Made by a program: the position numbers and the translations under genes | The notes under the pieces: generated by a model | The model's database searches: none | What the model saw: the letters and a program-made list of their open reading frames with translations, nothing else | What the model was told of the DNA's origin: nothing | NCBI RefSeq assembly: GCF_014654895.1 | Contig: NZ_BNBE01000002.1 | Location: 1,240,001-1,304,000 of the forward strand | Length of the DNA: 64,000 nucleotides | Origin: Streptomyces filamentosus | GTDB taxonomy: Bacteria; Actinomycetota; Actinomycetes; Streptomycetales; Streptomycetaceae | Reading direction: 5' to 3' | In this document: positions 32,566-41,062 of the stretch, in pieces | Numbering within the stretch: position 1 is the stretch's first letter | Layout: each line of letters begins with the position of its first letter

Positions 32566-33507
32566 ATGTGGGTCTCCCTCGTGCTGCTCCTGCTCGGCCT
32601 CGTGACCGCTCTCACCGCGCCCCGGCTGCTCGCCCGGGGCGACTGGGCGGAGCGAGAACCGGTCGTGGCACTGTGGGTGTGGCAGTGCGTGGTGGCCGCG
32701 GTCCTGGTCAGCTTCGCGCTCTCGATGACCTTCAGCGCGGCCGGTGCCTGGCAGGCGGTGCGCGGCCAGGTCTTCGCGCCCGCGCCGCGCGCGGTGGTCG
32801 ACGCGTACGAGCTCTCCACCGGCGGCGGCCCCTGGTCGGCGGTGCTCGCCGTGGTCCTCGCTGCGGGCGGGCTGTGGTCCGGCGCGATGCTGGGCCGGGA
32901 GATCGGCCTGGCCAGGGCCCGCCGCCGGCAGCGCCGCGACGAACTGCGGATCCGCGCCCCGCGGCTGCCCGGCGAGGAGCCGGACGGCGGACGGCTCGTC
33001 GTCCTGGAGGGCGAGCGTCCGGAGGCCTGGCGGCTGCCCGGTGCCGTGCCCCGGCTCGTCCTCACCACCGCCGCCCTCCGCCGCCTGGAGGGCCGCCGGC
33101 TGGACGCGGTCCTCGCCCACGAGCAGGGCCACGCCCGGGCCCGCCACGACTGGCTGCTGCACTGCTCGGGCGCGCTGGCCGCCGGTTTCCCCGGCGTCCC
33201 GGTCTTCACCGCCTTCCGCGAGGAGATGCACCGGCTGGTGGAGCTGGCCGCCGACGACGTGGCCTCGCGCCGCTTCGGACGGCTCACGGTGGCGCTCGCC
33301 CTGGTGGAACTCAACGAGGAGCGGGGGGTGTTCGGCCGCGTGCCGGGCGGTCTGCGGGCCGGGCTGCCCCACCGGGTCGACCGGCTGCTCACCGCCGCGC
33401 CCCGGCTGACCGCGGGCCGCCGCCTGCGGCTGACGGCGACGGCGGCCCTGGTCCCGGTCCTGCCGGTGCTGGTCGCCTTCTCCCCCGGTCTGGCCGCCCT
33501 CGGTTAG
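32566..33507 (+). CDS. M56-family (BlaR1/MecR1-like) membrane metallopeptidase
   Basis: This 313-residue protein has N-terminal membrane helices (WVSLVLLLLGLVTALTAPRL and WQCVVAAVLVSFALSM), a third helix near residue 95, and the gluzincin motif VLAHEQGHARARHDWL (HExxH). MHRLVELAADDVASRRFG supplies the third ligand. It lacks the C-terminal penicillin-binding sensor of BlaR1, as is usual for Streptomyces paralogues. Such proteins often pair with a BlaI/MecI repressor gene, but none is found nearby. The ATG is at 32566. Confidence 0.92.
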   Translation: MWVSLVLLLLGLVTALTAPRLLARGDWAEREPVVALWVWQCVVAAVLVSFALSMTFSAAGAWQAVRGQVFAPAPRAVVDAYELSTGGGPWSAVLAVVLAAGGLWSGAMLGREIGLARARRRQRRDELRIRAPRLPGEEPDGGRLVVLEGERPEAWRLPGAVPRLVLTTAALRRLEGRRLDAVLAHEQGHARARHDWLLHCSGALAAGFPGVPVFTAFREEMHRLVELAADDVASRRFGRLTVALALVELNEERGVFGRVPGGLRAGLPHRVDRLLTAAPRLTAGRRLRLTATAALVPVLPVLVAFSPGLAALG

Positions 33508-33633
33508 GCCGTGTCTTCCGGATCCGGCCCGATCCGGAGGACGCGGCCCGGGCGTCCGGGCGGGACGACGACGCGGGTCCGTCCCGGTGTTGCGCACGAG
33601 GGTGCGCGGCGGGTGGTCCGGCAGGATCGTGGA

Positions 33634-34311
33634 ATGCGCAATTCCGCCGTGGTCTCCGGGGGCCTCGCCCTGCTGCTGCTCGTGCTCGTGGTGACCGGCT
33701 GGTCCCCGCTGCTCTCCTTCGACCGCGCGGTCGACGAGGCGCTGCACCGCAGCGCCGTCGCCCATCCGGGGTTCACCCGGCTCAACCGGGTGCTGAGCGA
33801 CTGGGTGTGGGACCCGTGGACGCTGCGGGCGCTGGCCCTCGCCGTCGCCCTCGCGCTGCTGCGGTACGGGCGGCGGCGGCTGGCGCTGTGGGTGGCGGGG
33901 ACCTGTGCGGTGGCGGCCGGGGTGCAGCAGGGCGTCAAGGCCCTGGTCGGCCGGGAGCGGCCGGTCTGGCCGGATCCGGTGGACTCGGCCTCCTACTCCG
34001 CCTTCCCCTCGGGCCACGCGATGACGGCGGCGGTGGTGTGCGGGCTGCTGCTGTGGGTGCTCGCGCTCGTCGGGCGGGAGCCGTGGCGGGGCTGGGGCAC
34101 GGCGGCCGGGGTGGCGGCGGTCTCGGTGCTCGGGGTCGGCTGGACCCGGATGTACCTGGGGGTGCACTGGCCGTCCGACGTGCTGGCCGGCTGGCTGCTG
34201 GGCTGGTGCTGCGTGGCCGTCGCGGTGGTGACGTACCGCGGGAGCCTCGACCGCCGCCCCCTCCCCCGGCGGGCGCGGGCCCGTGGGGAGTCCCGGCGCG
34301 AGGGCCCCTGA
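33634..34311 (+). CDS. PAP2-family membrane phosphatase
   Basis: This 225-residue protein has about six membrane helices and the complete three-part phosphatase signature: KALVGRERP (KX6RP), SAFPSGHAMTA (PSGH) and TRMYLGVHWPSD (SRX5HX3D-like, with Thr-Arg in place of Ser-Arg). It probably dephosphorylates an undecaprenyl or phosphatidic-acid type lipid at the outer membrane face. The ATG at 33634 follows CAGGATCGTGGA. A 13-bp hairpin ends the gene. Confidence 0.92.
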   Translation: MRNSAVVSGGLALLLLVLVVTGWSPLLSFDRAVDEALHRSAVAHPGFTRLNRVLSDWVWDPWTLRALALAVALALLRYGRRRLALWVAGTCAVAAGVQQGVKALVGRERPVWPDPVDSASYSAFPSGHAMTAAVVCGLLLWVLALVGREPWRGWGTAAGVAAVSVLGVGWTRMYLGVHWPSDVLAGWLLGWCCVAVAVVTYRGSLDRRPLPRRARARGESRREGP

Positions 34312-34318
34312 CGGAAGG

Positions 34319-34361
34319 CCGCCGATCCTGGACGATCCCCCGTGTCGCCCAGGATCGGCGG
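34319..34361 (+). terminator. Hairpin after the PAP2 gene
   Basis: CCGCCGATCCTGG (34319-34331) pairs perfectly with CCAGGATCGGCGG (34349-34361) around a 17-base loop. It lies 7 bases after the phosphatase stop codon and before the TetR promoter. Confidence 0.82.
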
Positions 34362-34445
34362 TCTCCGCGCCGTCGCACCACGGGGGCGGACGGCGGACCG
34401 CGCTGAGTATATTGGCCGAGAGCCAGTCAACGCGGGAGCCCCAGC

Positions 34446-35063
34446 ATGACGCCACGTAGCCCATCGGTCAACGAAGAGCTTCGGCGACGCTCCCGGGAGC
34501 GGATCCTGGAGGCGGCCGTCGAGGTCGTGGGGCAGGGCGGGTTCGAGGCGGCGACCCTCGCCGACATCGCCCGGCGGGCCGGGGTGGCCCGGGGCCTCGT
34601 CTCGTACTACTTCCCCGGCAAGCGGCCGCTGCTCCAGTCGGCGGTGCACCGGCTGATGCACCGCACGCTCGCCGCGGCGCTGGAGCGGGAGCCGCGCACG
34701 GAGGACGGCGCGGAGCGGCTGGCCCGCGCGATCGACGCGGTCCTGGGGCTCGCGGTGGACCGGCCGATGGTGATGCGGACCCACATGGCGGTGATCCTCC
34801 AGGACGAGGGCTTCGTGCGCTGCGAGGAGCAGCAGCAGCTCGCCTTCCTGCTGCGGGACACGGTGGAGCGGTACGGCTCCGAGGACGTGGAGCGGGACTA
34901 TCCGCTGCTGCGGGCACTGCTGATGGGCGCGGTGGTGGCGGTGCTGCTGCCGGGCGCGCCGATGCCGGCGGCGCGGCTGCGGGCGGAGCTGTTCCACCGG
35001 TACGGGCTGGCGTGGGAGAGCGGCGCGCCGCCGGACGGGGGTCCGCCCGACGGCGCGCTCTGA
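34446..35063 (+). CDS. TetR-family transcriptional regulator
   Basis: This 205-residue regulator has the DNA-binding domain at about residues 10-60 (LRRRSRERILEAAVEVVGQG, then IARRAGVARGLVSYYFPGKR). The C-terminal ligand domain resembles BetI-like TetR_C domains. A TATATT hexamer and an imperfect palindrome TTGGCCGAGAGCCAG (34412-34426) lie just upstream, consistent with autoregulation. The 3' end is only 11 bases from the convergent LVIVD gene. The ligand and other targets are unknown. Confidence 0.92.
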   Translation: MTPRSPSVNEELRRRSRERILEAAVEVVGQGGFEAATLADIARRAGVARGLVSYYFPGKRPLLQSAVHRLMHRTLAAALEREPRTEDGAERLARAIDAVLGLAVDRPMVMRTHMAVILQDEGFVRCEEQQQLAFLLRDTVERYGSEDVERDYPLLRALLMGAVVAVLLPGAPMPAARLRAELFHRYGLAWESGAPPDGGPPDGAL

Positions 35064-35074
35064 CGCGCCCGGGA

Positions 35075-36601
35075 TCAGTCGCGGTCGCCGAAGTCCTCGA
35101 AGTAGTCCGGCTGGGTCTGGACGTTGAGCTCGTCCATGCGGATCCGCTTCGCGGGGTCGGTGCGGCGGTCGGAGATCTTCAGGACGTCGAGGCCCCGGGC
35201 GATCTCGTTCGAGTAGATGTGGCCGTTGTAGTAGTACGCGGACCAGGTGCCCGCGGTGGAGAGGGTGGTGGCGGACAGCGGGCCGCGGTCGAAGTAGCCG
35301 ATCTCCTTCGGGTGCGCGGAGTCGGTGAAGTCCCAGATCGAGACGCCGCCCTGGTACCAGGACTGGACCATGAGGTCCTTGCCCTTGACGGGGATCAGCG
35401 AGCCGTTGTGGGCGACGCAGTTCTCGGTGTCGGCCTGGTGGCGCGGGATCTTGTAGTAGCTGCGGAAGACGAGCTTGCGGTTCTTGCCCTTGCCGGTGAT
35501 GTCGTAGATGCCGTTGGCGCCGCGGTTCGGGCCGACGGCCGCGTTGCAGGTGGCGCCGCCACCGCCGCCGAGCTCGTCGGTGAAGACGACCTTGTTCGCC
35601 TTCTGGTTGAAGGTCGCGGAGTGCCAGAAGGCGAAGTTGACGTTGTCCTGGACCTGGTCGATCACCCGGGGGTGCTCGGGGTCGGAGACGTCGAAGAGGA
35701 TGCCGTCGCCCATGCAGGCGCCGGCGGCGAGGTCCTTGCCGGGCAGCACGGTGATGTCGTGGCAGCCGGTGGTCTTGGAGACGCCCGGGTTGGTGGGGGC
35801 GCCGGGGTTGCCGCCGCCGTCCGGGCCCTCACCGGGGAAGAGGACGGGGAAGTTGACGACGCGGGCCTGCTCGGGCGCCTTGCGGGGGACCTTGATGACC
35901 GAGATGCCGTCGTGCGGGCGCTGGCAGTCCGGGAAGGCGTCGTTGGGCGAGTAGGAGGAGACGTACACGTACACGTCCTTGCGCTGCGGCAGGAGCGTGT
36001 GGGTGTGGGAGCCGCAGGCGGTCTCGACGGAGGCGACGTACTTCGGGTTCGCGATGTCGCTGATGTCGAAGATCTTCATGCCCTCCCAGGACTCCTTGAC
36101 CGAGGCGGGCTGCGTCGTGCTGGCGCACGAGTCGTCGCTGCGGGAGGAGTCGGTGGAGAGGAAGAGCAGGTCCCCGGAGACGGAGATGTCGTTCTGGGAG
36201 CCCGGGCAGAGCACCTGGGCGACCGTCTTCGGGGTCTTCGGGTCGCTGATGTCGAAGATCCGGAAGCCGTCGTAGTTGCCGGCGAAGGCGTACCTGCCCT
36301 GGAAGGCGAGGTCCGTGTTGAGGCCCTTGAGCGCGTCCTTGGGGACGTTCGCCAGGTGCTGGATGTTGTCGGTCTTCACGATCTCGTCGACGCCGGGTAT
36401 CTCGCCGCTCTCGATCGCGGCGCGCGCCTCGGCGGCCTGCGCCGCGGAGACGGGGGCCCCGGCCGGGGCGTCCCCGGGGTCGGGGGTGGCGGCGGCCGTG
36501 CCGGTGGCGAGCAGCGCGGCCAGCAGGCCGGCCGCGGCGGTGGCCGCGCCGAGGCGTCTCTTCCGGGAGCGCGGACTGTGCGGGGTATGCAACGAAGTCA
36601 C
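35075..36601 (-). CDS. Secreted LVIVD-repeat protein
   Basis: This 508-residue protein begins with a basic region and hydrophobic signal sequence (RRLGAATAAAGLLAALLATG, cleavage probably after TAAA near residue 38). The rest is built of LVIVD-type blade repeats, e.g. RYAFAGNYDGFRIFDISDPK, EGMKIFDISDIANPKYVASV, DGILFDVSDPEHPRVIDQV and GGVSIWDFTDSAHPKEIGYF. These suggest a beta-propeller outside the cell. Several cysteines (VLCPG, DSCAST, TACGSH, FPDCQR) could form disulfides. Function is unknown. The GTG start at 36601 follows ACGGAGGACGGA, and a small hairpin sits in the leader. It is divergent from the DUF305 lipoprotein gene. Confidence 0.87.
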   Translation of the reverse strand: MTSLHTPHSPRSRKRRLGAATAAAGLLAALLATGTAAATPDPGDAPAGAPVSAAQAAEARAAIESGEIPGVDEIVKTDNIQHLANVPKDALKGLNTDLAFQGRYAFAGNYDGFRIFDISDPKTPKTVAQVLCPGSQNDISVSGDLLFLSTDSSRSDDSCASTTQPASVKESWEGMKIFDISDIANPKYVASVETACGSHTHTLLPQRKDVYVYVSSYSPNDAFPDCQRPHDGISVIKVPRKAPEQARVVNFPVLFPGEGPDGGGNPGAPTNPGVSKTTGCHDITVLPGKDLAAGACMGDGILFDVSDPEHPRVIDQVQDNVNFAFWHSATFNQKANKVVFTDELGGGGGATCNAAVGPNRGANGIYDITGKGKNRKLVFRSYYKIPRHQADTENCVAHNGSLIPVKGKDLMVQSWYQGGVSIWDFTDSAHPKEIGYFDRGPLSATTLSTAGTWSAYYYNGHIYSNEIARGLDVLKISDRRTDPAKRIRMDELNVQTQPDYFEDFGDRD

Positions 36602-36618
36602 TCCGTCCTCCGTGTTTT

Positions 36619-36636
36619 CCGTTCAACGCTGAACGG
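36619..36636 (-). promoter_or_regulatory. Leader hairpin upstream of the LVIVD gene
   Basis: CCGTTCA (36619-36625) and TGAACGG (36630-36636) are perfect arms around four bases. It lies 18 bases upstream of the GTG and just before the ribosome binding site. It may act as an operator or RNA stem. Confidence 0.5.
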
Positions 36637-36776
36637 TGCTGGACCCCGGCAGTATGTTCCTTGGCGTGCACATCCCAACAGATGGCAACACAGATGTAAT
36701 GAAGGATCTCGCGCGGATCCCCGGCAAGAACTGCTAGGAACGGCCCCTGTACCCGCAAATCCCCCTGGAGGTCCCG

Positions 36777-37427
36777 TTGCTGATACGCCATCGGCGCGCC
36801 GTCGCCGCCGCGTCCCTCTCCGTGCTGGCCGCGCTCGCCCTGGGCGCCTGTGAATCGGGCTCCGGGGAGGCGGCGCCCCGGCCCGCCGCGACCGGGGCGG
36901 ACTCGGTGGTGGTGCCGGGCAGACCGGGCGAGCCGGCCCGGCGGGTGTCGCCGGAGGAGGCGGCGCGACTGCTCCCCGACGAGCGGCCGAACGGCGCGGA
37001 CTTCCGGTACGTGCAGATGATGGTCGTCCATCACCGCCAGGCCCTGACGATGACCGCGCTGGCGCCCGAGCGGGCGGGGTCACCGCAGGTCAGGAAGGTG
37101 GCGGAGCGGATCGCGGCGGCCCAGCAGCCGGAGATCGGCGCCATGGAGGGCTGGCTGAGGACGAACGGCGGGCCGCGCGACCAGGGCGCCCACGACCATC
37201 ACGCGATGCCGGGCATGGCGACCGAGGAGCAGCTCGCCCGGCTGCGCGCGGCGAAGGGGCGGGCCTTCGACGAGCTGTTCCTGGAGCTGATGGTCACGCA
37301 CCACGAGGGCGCCGTGACGATGGCGGCGGAGGTGCTGGGCGCGGGCAACAACGTCCTGGTGGAGGAGATGGCCAACGACGTGATCGCCCAGCAGACCGCC
37401 GAGATCAATCGGATGCGGTCGCTGTGA
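36777..37427 (+). CDS. DUF305 lipoprotein
   Basis: The 216-residue product has a lipoprotein signal (HRRAVAAASLSVLAALALGA followed by CESG, lipobox L-G-A-C) and two DUF305 halves. The halves carry the paired histidines MMVVHHRQALTMTALA and LMVTHHEGAVTMAAEV, plus HDHHAMPGM between them. DUF305 proteins form ferritin-like four-helix bundles linked with copper and other metals. It probably sits on the outer face of the membrane. The TTG start at 36777 has GGAGG 5 bases upstream. It is divergent from the LVIVD gene, a pairing that suggests a shared role. Confidence 0.9.
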   Translation: MLIRHRRAVAAASLSVLAALALGACESGSGEAAPRPAATGADSVVVPGRPGEPARRVSPEEAARLLPDERPNGADFRYVQMMVVHHRQALTMTALAPERAGSPQVRKVAERIAAAQQPEIGAMEGWLRTNGGPRDQGAHDHHAMPGMATEEQLARLRAAKGRAFDELFLELMVTHHEGAVTMAAEVLGAGNNVLVEEMANDVIAQQTAEINRMRSL

Positions 37428-37788
37428 GCGGGCCGGCCGGGGCGTCCTCCGCGCGGGCGGACTGCGCCTCGGCCGCCGCGAGGACGGTGTCGAGGAGGCC
37501 GGGGAAGAGGGCGTCGAGGTCCTCCCTGCGGAGCCCGTTCAGCTTGGCGGTGCCCTGGTAGTCCTGCCGGATGACCCCGGCCTCGCGCAGCACCCGGAAG
37601 TGGTGGGTGGTGGTCGACTTGGTGACCGGGAGGACGAAGTGGGAGCAGCTCAACGCGGTCTCCGCGGCGGCCAGTTCGCGCACGATCCGCAGGCGGACGG
37701 CGTCCGAGAGCGCGTGCAGCACCGACTCCAGGAGGATCTCCTCGCGGGCGGGGTGCTCCAGGAGGCGGGGGCTGGCGGGGGGTGTCAT
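37405..37788 (-). CDS. ArsR-family winged-helix regulator
   Basis: This 127-residue protein has the ArsR winged helix at about residues 20-100: LHALSDAVRLRIVRELAAAE, then SCSHFVLPVTKSTTTHHFRV and LREAGVIRQDYQGTAKLNGL. There are no clustered cysteines for metal sensing, so it may respond to a redox or organic signal. It is divergent from an old-yellow-enzyme gene, with a perfect palindrome between them, so it probably represses that gene. ATG at 37788 (TGGAGAG upstream) was chosen over earlier starts. Its 3' end overlaps the DUF305 gene by 23 bases. Confidence 0.9.
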   Translation of the reverse strand: MTPPASPRLLEHPAREEILLESVLHALSDAVRLRIVRELAAAETALSCSHFVLPVTKSTTTHHFRVLREAGVIRQDYQGTAKLNGLRREDLDALFPGLLDTVLAAAEAQSARAEDAPAGPLTATASD

Positions 37789-37844
37789 GGCGGCTCTCCA
37801 CTTCGGTCCGGGGCGGCGGCGGTCCGGGGCGGACGCGTTCATTG

Positions 37845-37893
37845 TACGAGGACCCTCGTAGTTTGACATTCACCGTACTACGATGGGTACCGT
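37845..37893. promoter_or_regulatory. Divergent promoter with ArsR-type palindrome
   Basis: TACGAGG (37845-37851) and CCTCGTA (37854-37860) form a palindrome with perfect 7-base arms. TTGACA (37863-37868) immediately follows as a good -35 box for the old-yellow-enzyme gene, with TACCGT at 37888 as a possible -10. A second GTAC-rich imperfect repeat (CGTACTACGATGGGTACCGT) covers the region after it. The palindrome is placed to repress both genes. Confidence 0.65.
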
Positions 37894-37985
37894 ACGAGTG
37901 TCCCGCCGGGCCCGCCCAGGACCCGGCGTCCTCCGTGCCCGGCGTCCCGCGCCCGGCATCCCGCCGTCCCGAAACGGAGTCCGCG

Positions 37986-39065
37986 ATGAGCGCCGCCCTC
38001 TTCGAGCCCTACACCCTCCGCTCGCTGACCGTCCCGAACCGCGTCTGGATGGCGCCGATGTGCCAGTACTCGGCGGAGGTCTTCGGGCCGAACGCCGGAG
38101 TCGCCACGGACTGGCACCTCGCCCACTACGGGTCGCGCGCCACCGGCGGCGCCGGACTGATCCTGGTCGAGGCCACCGCCGTCGCCCCCGAGGGCCGCAT
38201 CAGCCCCGCCGACCTGGGCCTGTGGAACGACACCCAGACCGAGGGCCTGCGCCGGATCGCCTCCTTCCTCCGGGCCCAGGGCACCGTCGCCGGCATCCAG
38301 CTCGCCCATGCCGGCCGCAAGGCGTCCACCCAGCGCCCCTGGCTCGGCCGCGGGCCCGCCCCGGCGGAGGAGAGCTGGCAGCCCGTCGCCCCCAGCCCCG
38401 TCCCCTTCGACGAGGGCTACCCGGTCCCGACCGAGCTGACCGAGGACGACATCCGGGAGGTCGTCGGCCTCTTCGCCGACGCGGCCTGCCGCGCCCTGGC
38501 CGCCGGCTTCCAGGTGGTCGAGGTGCACGGCGCCCACGGCTACCTCATCGGCGAGTTCCTCTCGCCGCACAGCAACCGCCGCACCGACGGCTACGGCGGG
38601 TCCTTCGAGAACCGGACCCGGCTCGCCCTGGAGGTCGTGGACGCGGTCCGCGCCGTCTGGCCCGAGGACCTGCCGGTCTTCTTCCGCGTCTCCGCCACCG
38701 ACTGGCTGGAGGAGGCGGGCTGGACCCCGGACGAGACCGTCCGCCTCGCCGCCCTGCTGCGCGAGCACGGCGTCGACCTGCTCGACGTCTCCAGCGGCGG
38801 CAACGGCGGCCCCGCCCGGATCCCCACCGCCCCCGGCTACCAGGTGCCGTTCGCCGCGCGGGTCAGGGCGGAGACCGGACTGCCGGTCGCCGCCGTCGGC
38901 CTCATCACCGAGCCCGCGCAGGCGGAGAAGATCCTCGCCAACGGCGAGGCCGACGCGGTGCTCCTCGGCCGCGAACTGCTCCGCGACGCCTCCTGGCCGC
39001 GCCGGGCCGCGCGCGAGCTGGACGCCACCGCGTCCGCCCCGCCGCAGTACGCCTGGGCGATCTGA
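37986..39065 (+). CDS. Old yellow enzyme-family NADH:flavin oxidoreductase (YqjM-like)
   Basis: This 359-residue FMN enzyme begins MSAALFEPYTLRSLTVPNRV and has the YqjM-class motif APMCQYSAEV with the redox-tuning cysteine. The substrate histidine pair lies in GIQLAHAGRKAST and VVEVHGAHGYLIGEFLSPHS, followed by NRRTDGYGGSFENRTRL and phosphate-binding AVGLITEPAQAEKIL. It reduces activated C=C bonds of enals, enones or nitro compounds. It is divergent from an ArsR regulator with a shared palindrome, so expression is probably induced by its substrates. Two hairpins follow. Confidence 0.94.
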   Translation: MSAALFEPYTLRSLTVPNRVWMAPMCQYSAEVFGPNAGVATDWHLAHYGSRATGGAGLILVEATAVAPEGRISPADLGLWNDTQTEGLRRIASFLRAQGTVAGIQLAHAGRKASTQRPWLGRGPAPAEESWQPVAPSPVPFDEGYPVPTELTEDDIREVVGLFADAACRALAAGFQVVEVHGAHGYLIGEFLSPHSNRRTDGYGGSFENRTRLALEVVDAVRAVWPEDLPVFFRVSATDWLEEAGWTPDETVRLAALLREHGVDLLDVSSGGNGGPARIPTAPGYQVPFAARVRAETGLPVAAVGLITEPAQAEKILANGEADAVLLGRELLRDASWPRRAARELDATASAPPQYAWAI

Positions 39066-39121
39066 ACACCCCGCCGGAAGCGGGGTGTCCACGCGGGGGC
39101 GCCGGCCGGGCCGGCGCCCCC
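39066..39121. terminator. Tandem hairpins between the OYE gene and ung
   Basis: ACACCCCGC (39066-39074) pairs with GCGGGGTGT (39080-39088). A second stem follows, GGGGGCGCCGGCC (39095-39107) with GGCCGGCGCCCCC (39109-39121). The pair lies between convergent genes and can terminate both. Confidence 0.82.
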
Positions 39122-39128
39122 TTCCCGT

Positions 39129-39806
39129 TCAGGGCAGCAGCCAGTCCACCGGCTCGGCGCCCTGGGCGACCAGCATCTCGTTGGCCCGGCTGAAGGGGCG
39201 CGAGCCGAAGAAGCCGCGGTCGGCGGAGCGCGGGGACGGGTGCGCGGACTCGACGGCCGGCAGACCGCCGAGGAGCGGCCGGGCGTTGCGGGCGTCACGG
39301 CCCCAGAGGATCGACACCAGCGGCTTGCCACGGGCGGCGAGCGCCCGGATGGCCTGCTCGGTGACCTCCTCCCAGCCCTTGTTGCGGTGGGCGCCCGCGT
39401 TCCTCGGCGCGGTCGTCAGCGTCCTGTTGAGGAGCAGGACGCCCTGCCGGGTCCACGGGGTGAGGTCGCCGCTGGACGGACGGGGGTGGCCCAGGTCCTG
39501 GTGCATCTCCCAGAAGATGTTGAGGAGGCTGCCCGGCAGCTCCCGCACCTCCGGGGCCACCGCGAAGCTCAGACCGATCGCCATCCCCGGCGTGGGATAG
39601 GGGTCCTGACCCACGATCAGCACCCGCACGTCGTCGAACGGCTGCTGGAAGGCGCGCAGCACGTTCGGCCCCGCCGGCAGATAGGTCCGGCCCGCGGCGA
39701 TCTCCTGCCGCAGGAAGTCGCCCATCGCGGCCACCCGGCCCGCGACGGGCTCCAGCGCCTCGGCCCAGCCGGGCCCCACCAGTTCGCTCAACGGTCTCGC
39801 AGTCAC
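39129..39806 (-). CDS. ung: Uracil-DNA glycosylase, family 1
   Basis: This 225-residue enzyme has the water-activating loop in VRVLIVGQDPYPTPGMAIGL (GQDPYP, catalytic aspartate). It also has uracil-binding GVLLLNRTLTT and the DNA-intercalating loop ESAHPSPRSADRGFFGSRPF (HPSP). It removes uracil from DNA to start base excision repair. GQDPYPTPG is the form common in actinobacteria. The GTG start is at 39806. It is divergent from the BadF-type kinase gene by 88 bases. Confidence 0.97.
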   Translation of the reverse strand: MTARPLSELVGPGWAEALEPVAGRVAAMGDFLRQEIAAGRTYLPAGPNVLRAFQQPFDDVRVLIVGQDPYPTPGMAIGLSFAVAPEVRELPGSLLNIFWEMHQDLGHPRPSSGDLTPWTRQGVLLLNRTLTTAPRNAGAHRNKGWEEVTEQAIRALAARGKPLVSILWGRDARNARPLLGGLPAVESAHPSPRSADRGFFGSRPFSRANEMLVAQGAEPVDWLLP

Positions 39807-39894
39807 GGTCCGTCACTCTAGCGGCCTACACCGACAACGCCCTCCGGTCCTAGACTGCGGCCCCCAGACCCCCACTCCAGAGGACGGTTGCAGC

Positions 39895-40890
39895 GTGGAG
39901 TCCGTGAGCGAGCGCACCGGCGGCCCGGCGGACGCGGTGGTCGTCGGCATCGACTCGGGCGGTTCGGGACTGCGGGTCGCCCTCGCGAGGGCGGCCGACC
40001 GGGCGGTGCTCGGCCGGACGGCCGCGCCCGGCCCCGTACGGACCGGACCGGACGGGATCTGCGCCGAGCACTTCCTGGAGTCGGTGCTGCCGGCCGTGGC
40101 GGCGCTGCGGGCGCGGGCCGGGGAGGAGCGCCCGGTGCTCGCCGCCGCGGTGGGCGCCGCGGGCATGGCCACCCTCGGCGGGGAGCTGCGGGCCGTCCTC
40201 CCGGGCGCCTTCGCCGCGGCCTGGGGGGTGCGCGGGACCGTGCTCGCCGCCGACGCCGTCACCGCCTACGCCGGGGCGCTCGGCCCCCGGCCCGGCGCGG
40301 TCGTGGCGGGCGGCACCGGGCTGGTCGCGCTCGGCACCGACCTGTCCTCCTGGCGCCGGGCCGACGGCTGGGGCCACCTCCTGGGCGACTGCGGCAGCGG
40401 CGCCTGGATCGGCCGGGCGGGCCTGGAGGCGGCGATGCGGGCGTACGACGGACGGCGCGGCGGTTCGGCGGCGCTGCTGGCACGGGCGGAGAAGCTCCAC
40501 GGCCCGGCGGCGGGGCTGCCGGCCGCGCTCTACCCGCGCACCGACCGGCCCGCCGTGCTCGCCGCCTTCGCCCCGGAGGTCGCGGCCTGCGCGGCGGACG
40601 ACCCGGTCGCCGCCGCGGTCCTGGAGCGGGCCGCCGAGCACATCGCCGACGCCGCGGAGGCGGCCTGCCCGCCGGTCCCGGAGGCCGTGGTGGCGCTGAC
40701 CGGGGGCCTGTTCCGGCTGGGCGAGCCGCTGCTCGCACCGCTGCGGGCCGCGCTCGCGGACCGGCTGCCCGGGGTCCGCGGGGTCACTCCGGCGGGCGAC
40801 CCGCTGGACGGCGCGGTGTCCCTCGCCTTCTCGCTCGCGGGCGGCGGCACCCGCTTTCCCGAGGACCCCGACCTGCTGCGGATCGCCTGA
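39895..40890 (+). CDS. BadF/BadG-type ATPase, N-acetylglucosamine kinase-like
   Basis: This 331-residue ASKHA-fold protein has the phosphate-1 loop AVVVGIDSGGSGLRVALARA, a second phosphate region VVAGGTGLVALGTD, and GWGHLLGDCGSGAWIGRAGL, which is typical of eukaryotic-like N-acetylglucosamine kinases. ALTGGLFRLGEPLLAPLRAA is the adenosine-binding end. It probably phosphorylates an amino sugar released from chitin or peptidoglycan. The GTG start at 39895 follows AGAGGACG. A lactonase gene with a DasR-like operator lies about 1.2 kb downstream, which fits amino-sugar metabolism, though no operon connects them. Confidence 0.88.
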   Translation: MESVSERTGGPADAVVVGIDSGGSGLRVALARAADRAVLGRTAAPGPVRTGPDGICAEHFLESVLPAVAALRARAGEERPVLAAAVGAAGMATLGGELRAVLPGAFAAAWGVRGTVLAADAVTAYAGALGPRPGAVVAGGTGLVALGTDLSSWRRADGWGHLLGDCGSGAWIGRAGLEAAMRAYDGRRGGSAALLARAEKLHGPAAGLPAALYPRTDRPAVLAAFAPEVAACAADDPVAAAVLERAAEHIADAAEAACPPVPEAVVALTGGLFRLGEPLLAPLRAALADRLPGVRGVTPAGDPLDGAVSLAFSLAGGGTRFPEDPDLLRIA

Positions 40891-41062
40891 CCCCGCGGAC
40901 CGGCCCCAGGGGCATCGTCGCTGGTCCCGGGGGGTGCGGAGGGGTCCGGCAAGGGGCCAGTCCGATATTCGGTACATGTCGGACCGGACATACGTGGACA
41001 GAAGGCACGGGGTCGTACCTCACCGAACGCCGCCGTCCGCAAAGCCAGTAGCATGCGGCGCC

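Noticed and set aside
39841..39895. DasR-like site (GGTCCTAGACT) before the BadF-type kinase
   Set aside because: The symmetry is broken by an extra C, and only a half-site matches the consensus.
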